Assembly: GCF_964204645.1 (NCBI RefSeq)
Contig: NC_134028.1
Span: forward strand, 17,520,153-17,584,152
Reading direction: 5' to 3'
DNA: 64,000 nt
From: Tubulanus polymorphus
Taxonomy: Eukaryota; Nemertea; Palaeonemertea; Tubulaniformes; Tubulanidae
In this document: piece by piece, positions 1 to 9,344 of the stretch
Layout of the letters: every line of letters begins with the position of its first letter
Position numbering within the stretch: the first letter of the stretch is position 1
Position numbers and translations under genes: made by a program
The notes under the pieces: generated by a model
Told to the model about the DNA's origin: nothing
Database searches by the model: none
The model's input: only the letters and a program-made list of their open reading frames with translations

Positions 1-20
1 ATATTCGATGAAATAATATT
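1..20 (+). other. Fragment identical to Polinton polymerase gene
   Basis: These 20 bases match positions 11289-11308, inside the polymerase pseudogene of copy Y, with no mismatch. The match stops where Ty3/Gypsy coding sequence begins. I infer that the Gypsy fragment sits inside or next to another Polinton copy lying mostly outside the window. The match is short, so chance is not fully excluded in such AT-rich DNA. Confidence 0.5.
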
Positions 21-26
21 AATGGG

Positions 27-1548
27 GTGGCCGAGGTAGAGCTCCAGTTGGGAAACTGCAGATTCATGGTCCCCATGGTAATAGCCGATGACTTGGCTCA
101 GGAGTGCCTGCTAGGTAGTGACTTCTTTGAACAGAATTGTTGCATTACCCTGGTAGAGTTCTTGAGTGTGGCCTTACCCATGTACCATTGGAGACAAAGG
201 ATGCACGACCTATTTGCTGTCGTTTGTTCCTGACCGAGATTTATTACACTCCGGGAGGCCATGAGGTCGTGGCCAATGCGTATTTCAAGCAGAGATATAG
301 TGTAAATAACAATTTTGTTGTCTTGGTTGGTCGAGGGAACCGTACTCCGTGCCTGGCTGGCAAATCTCTGGTATGTCCGCGGGATGGGAAGGTTACAGTC
401 CGCCTGGCGAATTTTTCAGATGACACCCTTAGGGTTCGTCAAGGGGAGTTTGTGGGTATTTTCTCACCTATCGAATCAGTCGATGTACTCACTGTGCAAG
501 TTCACCCAGTCCTGGCAGTGTGGCTGTCACAGTGTATCTACGTTGCTCTACGATCCTGTGTAACCACTGTGGTACATCAGACACTAAGGTTCTTGGTGAA
601 TGTGCAAGACACTTCTGGTTTGTCGGAGACGGAACTGCCTCAGCCCCAGCAGGATCCCCATGATTTAAAGGGTCTTTATGACGAACTAAACGTCGATAGT
701 CTCCAGATTTTGGAGGGTGATCGGGAGGATTTGAAGACTGTCCTAGCGCAGCATCAAGGTGTATTTTCTCGGGGGATTTTGATATTGGGGGGACACCCCT
801 CATTAAGTTTGAAATCGATACCGGGGAGCAGAAGCCGATCAGGCAGCATCAACGACGTCTGCCGCCCCATCACAAGCAATTTGTTGAGGGGTACACTGCA
901 GAACTGTGTGACCAAGGTCTAAGGCCATCCCAGTCGCCTTGGGCTAGCCCAATCGTCGTAGCCAAGAAAACTGATGGCAGTTTGCGTCTGTGCTGTGACT
1001 GCAGGAAATTAAACTACGTCACAACTAAAAACAGTCACCCGTTGGGGCGAATAGATTCTACCCTCAAGGCACTTTCGGGATCGTCATGGTTCTTGTCTCT
1101 GGATCTAACCAGTGGCTACTGGCAAGTGCCGATCCAAGAATGTGACAAACCAAAAACAGCTTTTTGTTCTGAAAACCGTTTGTGGGAATGGAATGTTATG
1201 CCGTTCGGTCTCACAAATGCTTCGGCCTGTTTCACCCAGTTCATGTATTTGGCTCTCAACAAGGTGTCATGGAAAACAGCCTTGATCTACATCGATGACG
1301 TCATAGTCCACTCTGCGGATGTGGCGTCCCACATTTCTAAGCTGTCAGAGGTATTCGGTTGTTTCAAAGCAGCAATTATGAAATTGAAGCCAAGAAAATG
1401 TCACCTCCTCCAAAAGCGGTTAAAATTCTTGGGCCATGTCGTGAGCGGGAACGGAATTGAAACTGACCGGGGAAAAATTGACAAAGTCCTAGGTTGGCCA
1501 GCCCCTGCCAATGTGTCAGAAGTACGAAGTTTCACTGGAAATTCATAG
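27..1548 (+). pseudogene. pol: Ty3/Gypsy protease-tail and reverse transcriptase remnant
   Basis: The first part (27-230) has the retropepsin-end signature LLGSDFF. After a linker of about 700 bp, 982-1548 encodes a reverse transcriptase with the blocks SLDLTSGYWQVPI, FGLTNASACF and the catalytic YIDDVIV, followed by the connection-like FLGHVVS. The protease tail, linker and RT lie in different frames, so the polyprotein is interrupted by at least two frameshifts. The YIDD and FGL motifs are typical of Ty3/Gypsy. The enzyme would copy element RNA to cDNA but cannot be made whole here. Confidence 0.85.
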
Positions 1549-1925
1549 TTGACTGTGATGCTAGTAACTGGGCTATAGGTTCAGTTCTTTCACAGTTGCA
1601 AGACGATCACACAGAACCACAGAACGAGTAATAGCATATGGGGGTCGAGTTTTGAGAGGCGGGGAGGAGAACTATTGCGCCATGAGGTGAGAAATGTTTT
1701 GCTCTAGTCGAATCAATTGATTATTTCCGCCACTACTTATTGGGTGGTAAGTTCCTTCTCTGGACTGACCACGCAGCCCTAAAGAGGCTTCGGTCATCCT
1801 ATGTACAAGTCGCCCGCTGGAATAAAAGGCTGGCGGACTACGATTTCGACATTCAGCACAGGCCTGGGCAGAATCACTAAAATGCTGATTCACTCTCTCG
1901 TATTCACAAGAGAGGCGCCAAGCAT
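1549..1925 (+). pseudogene. Ty3/Gypsy RNase H remnant
   Basis: Plus-strand reading in shifting frames gives a segment with D-A-S-x-x-A-I-G-S-V-L and, further on, W-T-D-H-A-A-L-K and R-W, the usual RNase H landmarks after a Ty3/Gypsy RT. A stop and frameshifts break it. It follows the RT directly, as in intact elements. Confidence 0.7.
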
Positions 1926-1967
1926 CATGGGGATTACTCTAGTTGTGGCGTCACCGGAATTCCAGCA

Positions 1968-3036
1968 GTGACATTCGTGCAAACGATTGGTATATGGGTC
2001 CTAACTCGGGTCGAGATTGGTGATGATGACATAAGAGTAGTCAAGGAATTAGCCCAAAGGGGTTTGCAAAAGCTAAACACTGATTCCCTGCGTCAGTATG
2101 GTTCTAAAGCGAGGATTCTCTTGGGCGAATTTGAACGCTTGGCTATGGTAGAAAACCTGCTTGTTCTGAAACCACTTCCTGGCGCCAGATTAGCCAAAAA
2201 TCGGGTGGTTCTGCCAAAAGTGCTATTACCTAAGGTCCTATCTTACCTCCATAACGGTCCATCCACTTAGGTAGGCACTTAGGGACCACTATGACAGAAC
2301 GTTAAGTCCGCCAACGGTTTTGGTGTCTTGGACTGGCGAAGGCAGTCAAAAGCTTTGTCAAGCATTGCCGTATAGGGCCTATGTCAGCAATGCAAATCCC
2401 CCCCCCCCCCCTAAACGACCTAAAGCGCCAATCGGTAGGAGAGGGCAAAGGCTGCATATCGACATTGTTGGCCCACTGTAACGAACAAAACGTGGGAACG
2501 TTTATATTATTGTGGTACAGGACACATTCACCAAGTGGGTTAAGGCCTGGCCCAGCTAGAAACCAGAAAGCACCAACAGTTGCCAGGAAGGTCGTGAATA
2601 AGTGGATCCACGCTACGGATGCCCCGAAAGTATTCATTCGGACTGTGAATCGAATTTTGAATCTCGACTGTTCAGTGAGATGTTGTGCTTGCTTGAAATT
2701 ATGATCACTTATCACCCAATGGAGAACGGCCAGGTCGAGAATTTTAAAAAAGTCTATAGAATCGATGTTGACCACGACGGTGAATGACATGGGGAATGAC
2801 TGGGACGAGGAACTGCAGTCCTGTTTGATGGCTTTTCGTTCCAGTGTGCAGGAGTCGACTGGCGAAACGCCATTTTTCATGACATTCGGCAGTGAGATGA
2901 CCCTACTACTGGCCGTTTTAGTTAGCCCTCCTGAGGAACTTGTCCATCTGACCATGTTTAGCCAGGACATGTGTAGAAACCTGAGTGAAGCTTATCAGAG
3001 AGTCCGTGACCGCCTTGGAAAAGTCCAACGATTATA
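1968..3036 (+). pseudogene. Ty3/Gypsy integrase remnant
   Basis: Scattered plus-strand frames (1968-2270, 2381-2704, 2602-2787, 2765-3037) recall the integrase zinc-finger and core regions. Visible landmarks are S-I-H-S-D and YHPMENGQVENF, the latter being the conserved segment around the catalytic glutamate. A poly-C run near 2399-2410 and several shifts break the frame. It ends at the junction with the Copia fragment. Confidence 0.7.
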
Positions 3037-4140
3037 GCATCTGTTTCTGATGTGTGCTGACGCCATTATGGCATATGGCCATAGTTCTTTCGTTTGAAAG
3101 AGCATACATCTACCCATCTCGAACAGGGTGCGCCAATATCGTTCGGCGGTCCCGTTTTGATGTGGGCTATACGGCGCTGACATATCGTGCCGTATGCGGT
3201 TCTTTTTCATCAGATTCTTAAACGATTCATATATGAACTCTGAACCTCTATCTGACTTCAGATTTTTAACTCTCCTGAAAGGTGCCATGTCCGCTAGAAA
3301 TTTTTCTGCTGCTACCGTCGTGCTACTTTAACTTTTCAAAAAGTACACGAATACGGCACCAGAATAGTCATCATTGAAGGATAAAGCATATCTAAAACCT
3401 TCGCTGGAGACTGGATCGATAGGTCCAGCTAAATCTGTATGAACCAGAGATAGGGGTGATTTTCCCAGAAGATCAGGTTTTCTGTTTATGGTTGAGGTCA
3501 TTTTTCCTAAAGTACATATATTGCAATCACCTGGATTTCTAATAATACCAGTTATCTTTATTCCTTCAACTACTTGTTCTAGTTGGAAAATATCATTGAA
3601 GTTACGAAGACCTAATATTTCGTGCCAACTTTGTAAATCACGAGTTACATTCATGAAATCATTTTGATATTCACTTATCATTATTGGATGCAGTTTTCAA
3701 ATAATACAATCTACCAGCCTTTTTGATGTCATATTTTCGACCACTTTGTTCCGATTCCGCCGAGTTTGGATTGAATACTACCGTTGCTCCTTCTTGGGTG
3801 GCTGCCTGAACGAAAAATACATCTTGCGGGTAGCTTGGTACATATAAAACGTTTTTAGGTTTGGTTTGAACATTATTTCCTGCAGAGTCAATTATCGATT
3901 ATTTAGCTTCGCCGCGTCTGAGCGCTACATTTGATGATCTATCACCGTTCGCAAGTTCAATGTAGTGATTTTCTGATTTGAAAGAGTCATCGAACTTTAT
4001 GAATTTTGAAATATCTGTAATGATGTGCGATATCGCACCGCAGTCCACTAATAGAGAATTCTTATTCGCGGAACACGCGAGTAATTGGAAAATGTTGGTT
4101 TCAGGCCAGAGGTCGAGAGGTCGGCACATCACTCATCACC
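3037..4140 (-). mobile_element. pol: Ty1/Copia retrotransposon fragment
   Basis: Minus-strand frames, in order from 4132 to 2995, give a Copia protease segment (LLVDCGAISHII), a GAG-pre-integrase segment with W-H-E-I-L-G, and an integrase core with VHTDLAGPI, LKSDRGSEF and PYSPHQNGTAERYW. The order protease then integrase before RT is the Copia order. RT and RNase H are missing, so only the middle of pol remains. Frameshifts separate the three pieces. Confidence 0.85.
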
Positions 4141-5100
4141 ACAAGTAATTTCTCCCCCTGATAAATGGGAGATAGAAAAGCTATCTTAGCGACAATAAAT
4201 AACAGAATAAAACCAGCAAAAAACAATTTGAAATAAAAAAGTTAGTCGATGTTACAAAAGAAATTGAACATAAAATATTAAAATTAGAAAAGATAAAACT
4301 AAATATGGAGATAAAATATCAGCAAATTTAAAGGCCGAGGAGCAGTATAAAAGCCCAATCAATGTCAAAGATGGCAGTACCCGAAGCCATAGTGCAGTGG
4401 AGAGCTCCAACGGTTGAACCTGGAATTCTCCTATTTTCTCTGTTACATATCCGATTTGGATCCTCCTTTTTGCCAGACATATGTATTAATGTGTAATATA
4501 TTCATTTCTGCAGTCAAAAATGTGTTTTAGGCCCTCCTCTTTGAGAAATTAAGCTTTTTAGTTGGCAAAATTTGAATCGTTGAATGACATAGAAGGAGGA
4601 GTTATCCAGTGAAATAGTGTAGCTCACTGATCACAGTAACAGTAATATGATACCTATAGTTATCAGTATACATAAACAAAACATAGCCTCATTCATAGTA
4701 CCAAAATTTGGCAACATCAAAACTTTTTCTATGGTCAATGGATCAGTCTGAAATTTTATACACTTGTTTAGCTATCTACCATCAATGTTGTGTCCAAATC
4801 TCATCGAAATCGGTTTAAAAATTAATGATTTTCAAAAAATTTGAAATGTCTCTAAAATCTTTAATCTTGGCCCTATCTCTACAAAAAAATTATTACTAGC
4901 ATCAGATTTTCATTCCCACTATGACTAGACTAGTTAAAATTAGTTTAGAACTTGATACGAAAACTTTTATGAATATGTCAAATTTAACTGTGTGTGACCT
5001 GCAGTTAATGTTGTAAGCCATCCTCGCTCACTCTAAACATTATAAACAAAATACTGTAGTTAGTGGGACGGCCGATCTCAAGTGTTTGCCACTCGATGTA
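4141..5100. other. Unassigned stretch
   Basis: No open frame of note, no RNA gene and no clear inverted repeat was seen. Part of it (about 4200-4330) is A-rich, like the neighbouring Polinton DNA, but I could not match it to a gene. Confidence 0.5.
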
Positions 5101-5149
5101 CTAGCATCCATACTCCTCAGCCTTTAAGTTACTGTAATGTTAGTACAAC

Positions 5150-5288
5150 TCGAGAATTCAAAGTATTTTTACCTGATAAATGGGTTTCATTGAGTACAGA
5201 GGAATTAAACGATTTAGAAGGATTTAAAATAATCTATCATGGAAAAAATGAAGACGGTCATCATGATTTAGAATTGTTGACTAAATAA
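5150..5288 (+). pseudogene. 3' fragment of Polinton small conserved protein
   Basis: The C-terminal 45 codons of this frame (5082-5288) contain F-L-P-D-K-W, L-S-T-E-E-L and a Y-H-G-K-N-E-D-G-H-H segment. The same pattern ends the intact 117-residue gene at 14630-14983. The N-terminal half is absent, so this is a truncated relative belonging to Polinton copy Z. It is divergent from the other copies. Confidence 0.65.
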
Positions 5289-5367
5289 AAAAAAAATAAT
5301 TTAAAAAAATAAATTAAAGAAATAAATTAATAAAAATAAAATAAAGAAAAAAATAAAAAATATGAAT

Positions 5368-5437
5368 ATCTAGAATCCGAAATGACTTATCTTGACAATT
5401 TAATTGCTCCGCGTAGATAGACAAAAGTAGTGAGATA
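5368..5437. repeat. Conserved non-coding block of Polintons, copy Z
   Basis: This segment contains GAATCCGAAATGACTTATC, then a variable middle with GCTCC, then TAGATAGACAA and AGTAGTGAGAT. The same block is at 23551-23621 (inverted) and 30726-30797. Here it lies just past the 3' end of the 5480-5803 gene. In the other copies it lies between the HNH gene and the gene of the 31045-31647 family. Function unknown. Confidence 0.75.
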
Positions 5438-5479
5438 TGCAATTAATTAAAAATAAAATTATTTTTTTTTGCTTTTTTT

Positions 5480-5803
5480 CTAAAATATTAATCCATTTTT
5501 TATTGTGAATTTTGGAATTTCAGAAGTATTTTTATCTTTAATAGTAGTAGTTTCAGAATTATTAATATCATAAATTTTATTTGATTTTTTATACCAACTA
5601 CATCTAATCAAAATGAATACAATTACAAATCCAGTTGTAAAATATAAATATTTATCATATATTCTATTATTAGAAGGGGTAGAAATAACAATATTTTCAC
5701 CCTTTTTAAATACTCTTGATTTAATTCCTAATTGCCGGGACCATTCAATTTGTTTCTGAGTTCTCGGTTTTTTCTTCACAGTTATTTCCTTTAATTTTTC
5801 CAC
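5480..5803 (-). CDS. Small basic membrane protein, Polinton copy Z
   Basis: This 107-residue frame is the relative of 31640-32008. The N-terminus is lysine-rich with K-K-P-R-T-Q-K-Q-I-E-W, and a single hydrophobic segment (YLYFTTGFVIVFILI) follows at about residues 52-68. The tail is polar. Such short proteins with a basic head and one membrane segment recur in Polinton copies of this lineage. The role is unknown; a virion or membrane-associated factor is a guess. The frame is open although the neighbouring genes are broken. Confidence 0.6.
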   Translation of the reverse strand: MEKLKEITVKKKPRTQKQIEWSRQLGIKSRVFKKGENIVISTPSNNRIYDKYLYFTTGFVIVFILIRCSWYKKSNKIYDINNSETTTIKDKNTSEIPKFTIKNGLIF

Positions 5804-5844
5804 CTCGCTGATTTGTTGTAGAAAATTTTTTCTTTCAATATTCT

Positions 5845-6351
5845 AAAATGTTATAACTCCAGTTGATAATAATGTCATAAATCCACCAAACTGAAATGAT
5901 AAATATCCAATCCATTTATTTAATTCAGTCATAACTGAATAATCATTTTTTAAATCGGAATATTATCTATTTTGCATCTTGAATTGGTAGCATATAATTA
6001 CATAATTTACTTGAACCTTTTACTACATTTTCTGATATCACGTCATTAATTCTAGCCATTCTCGCAGTTTCATAAATCTTAAATGACTTAATAATTTCGT
6101 CTGATTTCATTGTATCTAATTCATTATAAGTTAAATTTTTACTAATAAAACTTTTACATTTCCCAGATGCTATTAATATTTCTAAGTGACGTTTGCAATA
6201 AAGATAATATTCATAATTATTATTTGTAGTAATATCATTTAAAGCACCATTATCGGGAGTTAATTTTTTTTTCTGTTATACCTAAATCATCCAAAGTTTT
6301 TACAATTGGAACATCACTATTTTTAGATTTTATTTTCTTTTCCTCTCCCAT
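5845..6351 (-). pseudogene. Relative of the 200-residue Polinton protein, broken
   Basis: From an ATG at 6351, broken minus-strand frames match the family seen intact at 31045-31647, including a segment like ITFQELDSMKPDKVIK and the C-terminal hydrophobic stretch ending in G-V-I-T-F. Frameshifts occur near 6265 and 5960, and a TAG follows the ITF segment at about 5845. It sits directly upstream of the small membrane protein at 5480-5803, the same gene pair as in copies X and 1. Confidence 0.7.
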
Positions 6352-6559
6352 TTAAATAACAAAAAAATTATTTGTGTTGTTGCAACTAGAATTCAACTAG
6401 AATGTAACTACAAATATACTAGATTAACAAGCTAGTTGAAATATTATTGTTTTTATTTATTTCTTGTTGAATTTTATTTGATTTTTGTTTCAACTACCAT
6501 TAACTAAAATTTAACTAGAATGTGAATAATAATATAATAGATTAACAAGCTAGTTGAGT

Positions 6560-7155
6560 TTAAATAAATTTATATTTAAATGGGTGTTGTAATCGAAATA
6601 GTAATTTAGATCTTTTATTATTTTTCAATTTACCCCTATATTCATTATGTAAATCATGTGGACTAATATCGTTTTCCTCAAGTGCATTCTTCATTGATTT
6701 TCTATCTTTATTGTATACTAAAAATCTAATGTTTTCTCTAAAATCTTTAACAATTGAACTATATGCTTGATTCAAAACCCACGTTATTATCCCAAAATGT
6801 CTCCCAGAAAAAGCTAAATAACATAATTCACTTTCTCGTATTTTTGAATCATGTAAATTCGCACAATCATCTATGATAAATAATATATTTGTTCCTTTAT
6901 AAATATCAATTGCTATTTTAATACAATTATCTAAATTTCCTTTAACTGTTTTAGGGTCTTATACAATAAATTTATTATTTCTAGTAATATTTCTATTATA
7001 AGTTTGATTGAATTCATACGTTGGACAAAATAATACTTAATTATCAAAATAGTTTTTATTAACAGTATCTAATAAATTCAATATAAAATAAGTTTTTCCA
7101 CAATTTATTACACCAGAAATTAACATATTATGAGGTTCAAATATAAATAATTCCA
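6560..7155 (-). pseudogene. Packaging ATPase (FtsK/HerA, A32-like), broken, copy Z
   Basis: Minus-strand reading from 7155 matches the intact ATPase at 43635-44246. The Walker A region carries C-G-K-T-Y and the Walker B region L-F-I-I-D-D-C-A, and the segment FSGRHFGIITWVLNQ is kept. At least one frameshift and two stops interrupt it. Only the last 71 codons (6560-6775) are open. In the family this ATPase pumps the genome into the capsid. Confidence 0.8.
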
Positions 7156-7179
7156 TTATTCATTTATATATTTTTTATT

Positions 7180-7425
7180 TTACTCGATAATATCCATTCA
7201 TTAAATTTATCTGGCCATCCAACCATTTTACTAAAGAATATTTTTTTCTTTTAACAGTTTTTGTGTTAAGTACTTTTTCAATTTTATATTCTTGTTCTGG
7301 ATTTTCAGTAGTTAAACTTAATTCTTCATTATAAAAATACCCATAAACTCCTTCACCATCTAAATCTTCTAATTTATAGACATATGGTTTTGTTGTTATT
7401 ACATTTTTTATTTTATATATCTACT
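7180..7425 (-). pseudogene. Integrase C-terminal/chromodomain remnant, copy Z
   Basis: Minus-strand reading gives Y-K-I-E-K-V-L, then Y-S-L-V-K and a tail with N-L-M-N-G. This matches the C-terminal chromodomain-like end of the integrase at 43090-43640. The catalytic core is missing. It is followed by the ATPase remnant, as in copy 2, but is preceded by an HNH remnant, so a deletion has joined HNH and integrase ends here. Confidence 0.65.
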
Positions 7426-7795
7426 TTTTCTAAAGGCCTTAGATTCTTCCAATTCCAAATTTCCAAGCTTTTTATTATAATCATCATTCATGTTAAATTT
7501 AGATATTGGTAATACGTGATCAATATGAAAGTATTCACCACATTTATAAAGATTCATTTTATCGTCAAACTGATATATTATCCATGATTTTAAGAATTCA
7601 TCTGTACAACCTAAAACATTTGATAGTGTAACTGAATGCGTTGCTTTACTAAATAATTATGATAATCTATTACTTAGACATTGTCTCAATTTACAATTAA
7701 AATCTGTTTGATATTTTTCTTTATGATATTCATTTTGATACGCTTTAACGCGTTCTGGATTATTTTCCTTCCATTGCTTAATTTTATCGGCTGCG
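7426..7795 (-). pseudogene. HNH endonuclease remnant, copy Z
   Basis: Minus-strand reading matches the HNH gene at 29256-29898: N-N-P-E-R-V, Y-Q-T-D, then SWIIYQFDDKMN and E-Y-F-H-I-D-H-V-L-P-I-S, the H-x-D-H core of the HNH fold. One stop interrupts it, and the 5' part is cut off by PIF/Harbinger-like sequence beginning at about 7796. The 3' end runs into the integrase remnant. Confidence 0.75.
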
Positions 7796-9180
7796 TTTTT
7801 CAAAGCGGTAATAAGCCCTATCCCGGTGACAAATCGCTATCCCGGTGTTAAATATTTTAATCACTGGGATAGTGTGTTTTTCAAACCTGTGTTAACTTTA
7901 TCACCAGGATAAAATCAGCTATCCCAGTGATAAAGTTAACACACCTCCGACGTGGTGATAGCAACACTATCACCAGGATAAATTATCAAAATGGCTGCCA
8001 TTTTTTATGATGATATCTAAGAACGAATTTATAGACACCCACACCGCTATCGATATCACGAAACAGTTAAATTTGCAATTAATGATTATTCAAAAATGAA
8101 GTGAGACAGAAGTATAGATTTAGTTCGGAAAATATCACACGAATAACGGATTTAATTCGAAAAGATATAACGTATGATACACAACGTTCCAAAGCACTTT
8201 CTGCTGAGTTACAAGTGAAGGTTGCTCTCCGATATTACGCAACGGGTAGTTATTTGGAAGCACCGGGTGATACATCTGGTCTTGTTAAATCTACTGTTTG
8301 GAAATGTGTCCATAGAGTATCAGAGGCGCTTGCCAGAAAAAGTAACGAATATATAGTCTGGCCGACCACAGATCAGGATAAAAATCGAATACGCCAAGGT
8401 TTCTACGATTTTGGAGGTTTTCCTAATTGTATTGGTGCAATTGATTGTACGCAGATTCGTATCGAGGGCCCGCAAGAGAATGAAAATGCATATGTCAACA
8501 GAAAAGGATTTCATTCAATAAATACCCAGGCAGTATGTGACAGGTATGTTTTGCTTCTTGTTTGTTGGTTTATTCTGTCAGTATCGAGTTTATCAGTAAA
8601 TCAACTTTCTTTTAAATAGGTAAATTTACCAATGTTGTAGCGAAGTGGCCAGGCTCCTGTCATGAGTCACATATTTTCCGCAACTCGGCACTCAAGAGGT
8701 AAAAAATTGGTACCTTGTTTAAATCTATATTGTCTAAATTAATTCATTTATGTTGTCTGAAAATTGCATTTAAGGTATTTAGAAGATAATTACAGAACCC
8801 TTGAAGACGGATTGATTATTGGTGATAGTGGCTGTGGTTGCTCATCTTACCTAATGACACCATATTTGCGGCCAAGTAATCTAGGACAGGAGCGTTACAA
8901 CCGAGCGCATACATCATCAAGAGTACAAGTTGAAATGGCTTTTGGAAAATTGAAAAAACGTTTTTTTGGTAATTATCAAATTAACCAATTGCTGGGAAGC
9001 AACTATGACTAGAATTCAACTTCCACTTTTCAAGAACTACATTTGTTTTAGGTTTTTACGATGCATCGATTAAATCGCAATTTTCTATTTTCTTGAAGAA
9101 CACGGATACATACTTCAAGGGGATAAACAATTAATTGCAGTTGATTAACTGATTGAGACTCTATCAGACAATCAAATCAA
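7796..9180 (+). mobile_element. PIF/Harbinger DNA transposon
   Basis: It contains a PIF/Harbinger transposase with introns. The 5' part (7815-7975) has repeated segments of the types TATCCCAGTGAT and ATCACCAGGATA in both orientations, which could be transposase-binding repeats. It interrupts the HNH remnant of copy Z. Clear matching terminal repeats and a 3-bp target duplication could not be found, so the ends, especially the right end, are approximate. Confidence 0.75.
7991..9012 (+). pseudogene. HARBI1-like PIF/Harbinger transposase
   Basis: An ATG at 7991 opens a frame that has a TAA at codon 10 and then runs through 8543. A likely intron (GTATGT at 8544 to AG at 8619), a short exon, and a second likely intron (GTAAAA near 8700 to AG near 8774) lead to the last exon ending 9012. 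The three catalytic acids are visible: D in NCIGAIDCTQI, D in LIIGDSGCG, and E in RVQVEMAFGKLKKRF. In the family this DDE enzyme cuts and pastes the element together with a Myb-like partner, which is not seen here. The early stop makes this copy probably inactive. Confidence 0.85.
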
Positions 9181-9221
9181 CTAGACCCGATGCGCTATAT
9201 ACCCGATGCGCTATATACCTA
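9181..9221. repeat. Tandem CCCGATGCGCTATATA pair
   Basis: Two direct copies of a CCCGATGCGCTATATA unit lie side by side. The reverse complement of the same unit occurs once inside the 9909-11110 insertion, near 9973-9994. This suggests a scrap of a related transposon next to the truncated Polinton terminus. Confidence 0.55.
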
Positions 9222-9227
9222 TACAAT

Positions 9228-9344
9228 TTCAACCTTTAACCTGAACGCCTATTATCCCTATTACTCTTAAAATATTCATATATATGAATAACATATAAAT
9301 GAATAACTTCTAAAATCAATTCTAATAAAAAATTTGATATTAAA
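9228..9344. repeat. Inner part of Polinton terminal repeat and polymerase leader, copy Y
   Basis: It contains ACCTTTAACCTGAACG, CCCTATTACT and an AT-rich leader up to the polymerase ATG at 9345. The same leader, inverted, precedes the HNH gene at 26058 in copy X. It therefore belongs to the terminal repeat of this shorter-tipped subfamily and probably carries a promoter. Confidence 0.75.

Larger units (their letters stand above)
21..3036 (+). mobile_element. Ty3/Gypsy LTR retrotransposon, decayed internal pol region
   Basis: The order protease tail, reverse transcriptase, RNase H, integrase is the Ty3/Gypsy order. The frame is broken many times, so this is a dead copy. No LTR is visible. It abuts a Copia fragment of opposite orientation at about 3037, which suggests nested insertion or rearrangement. 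Confidence 0.85.

Noticed and set aside
137-922. 261-codon frame as a separate gene
   Set aside because: It is the linker region of the broken Gypsy pol, flanked by protease and RT pieces in other frames.
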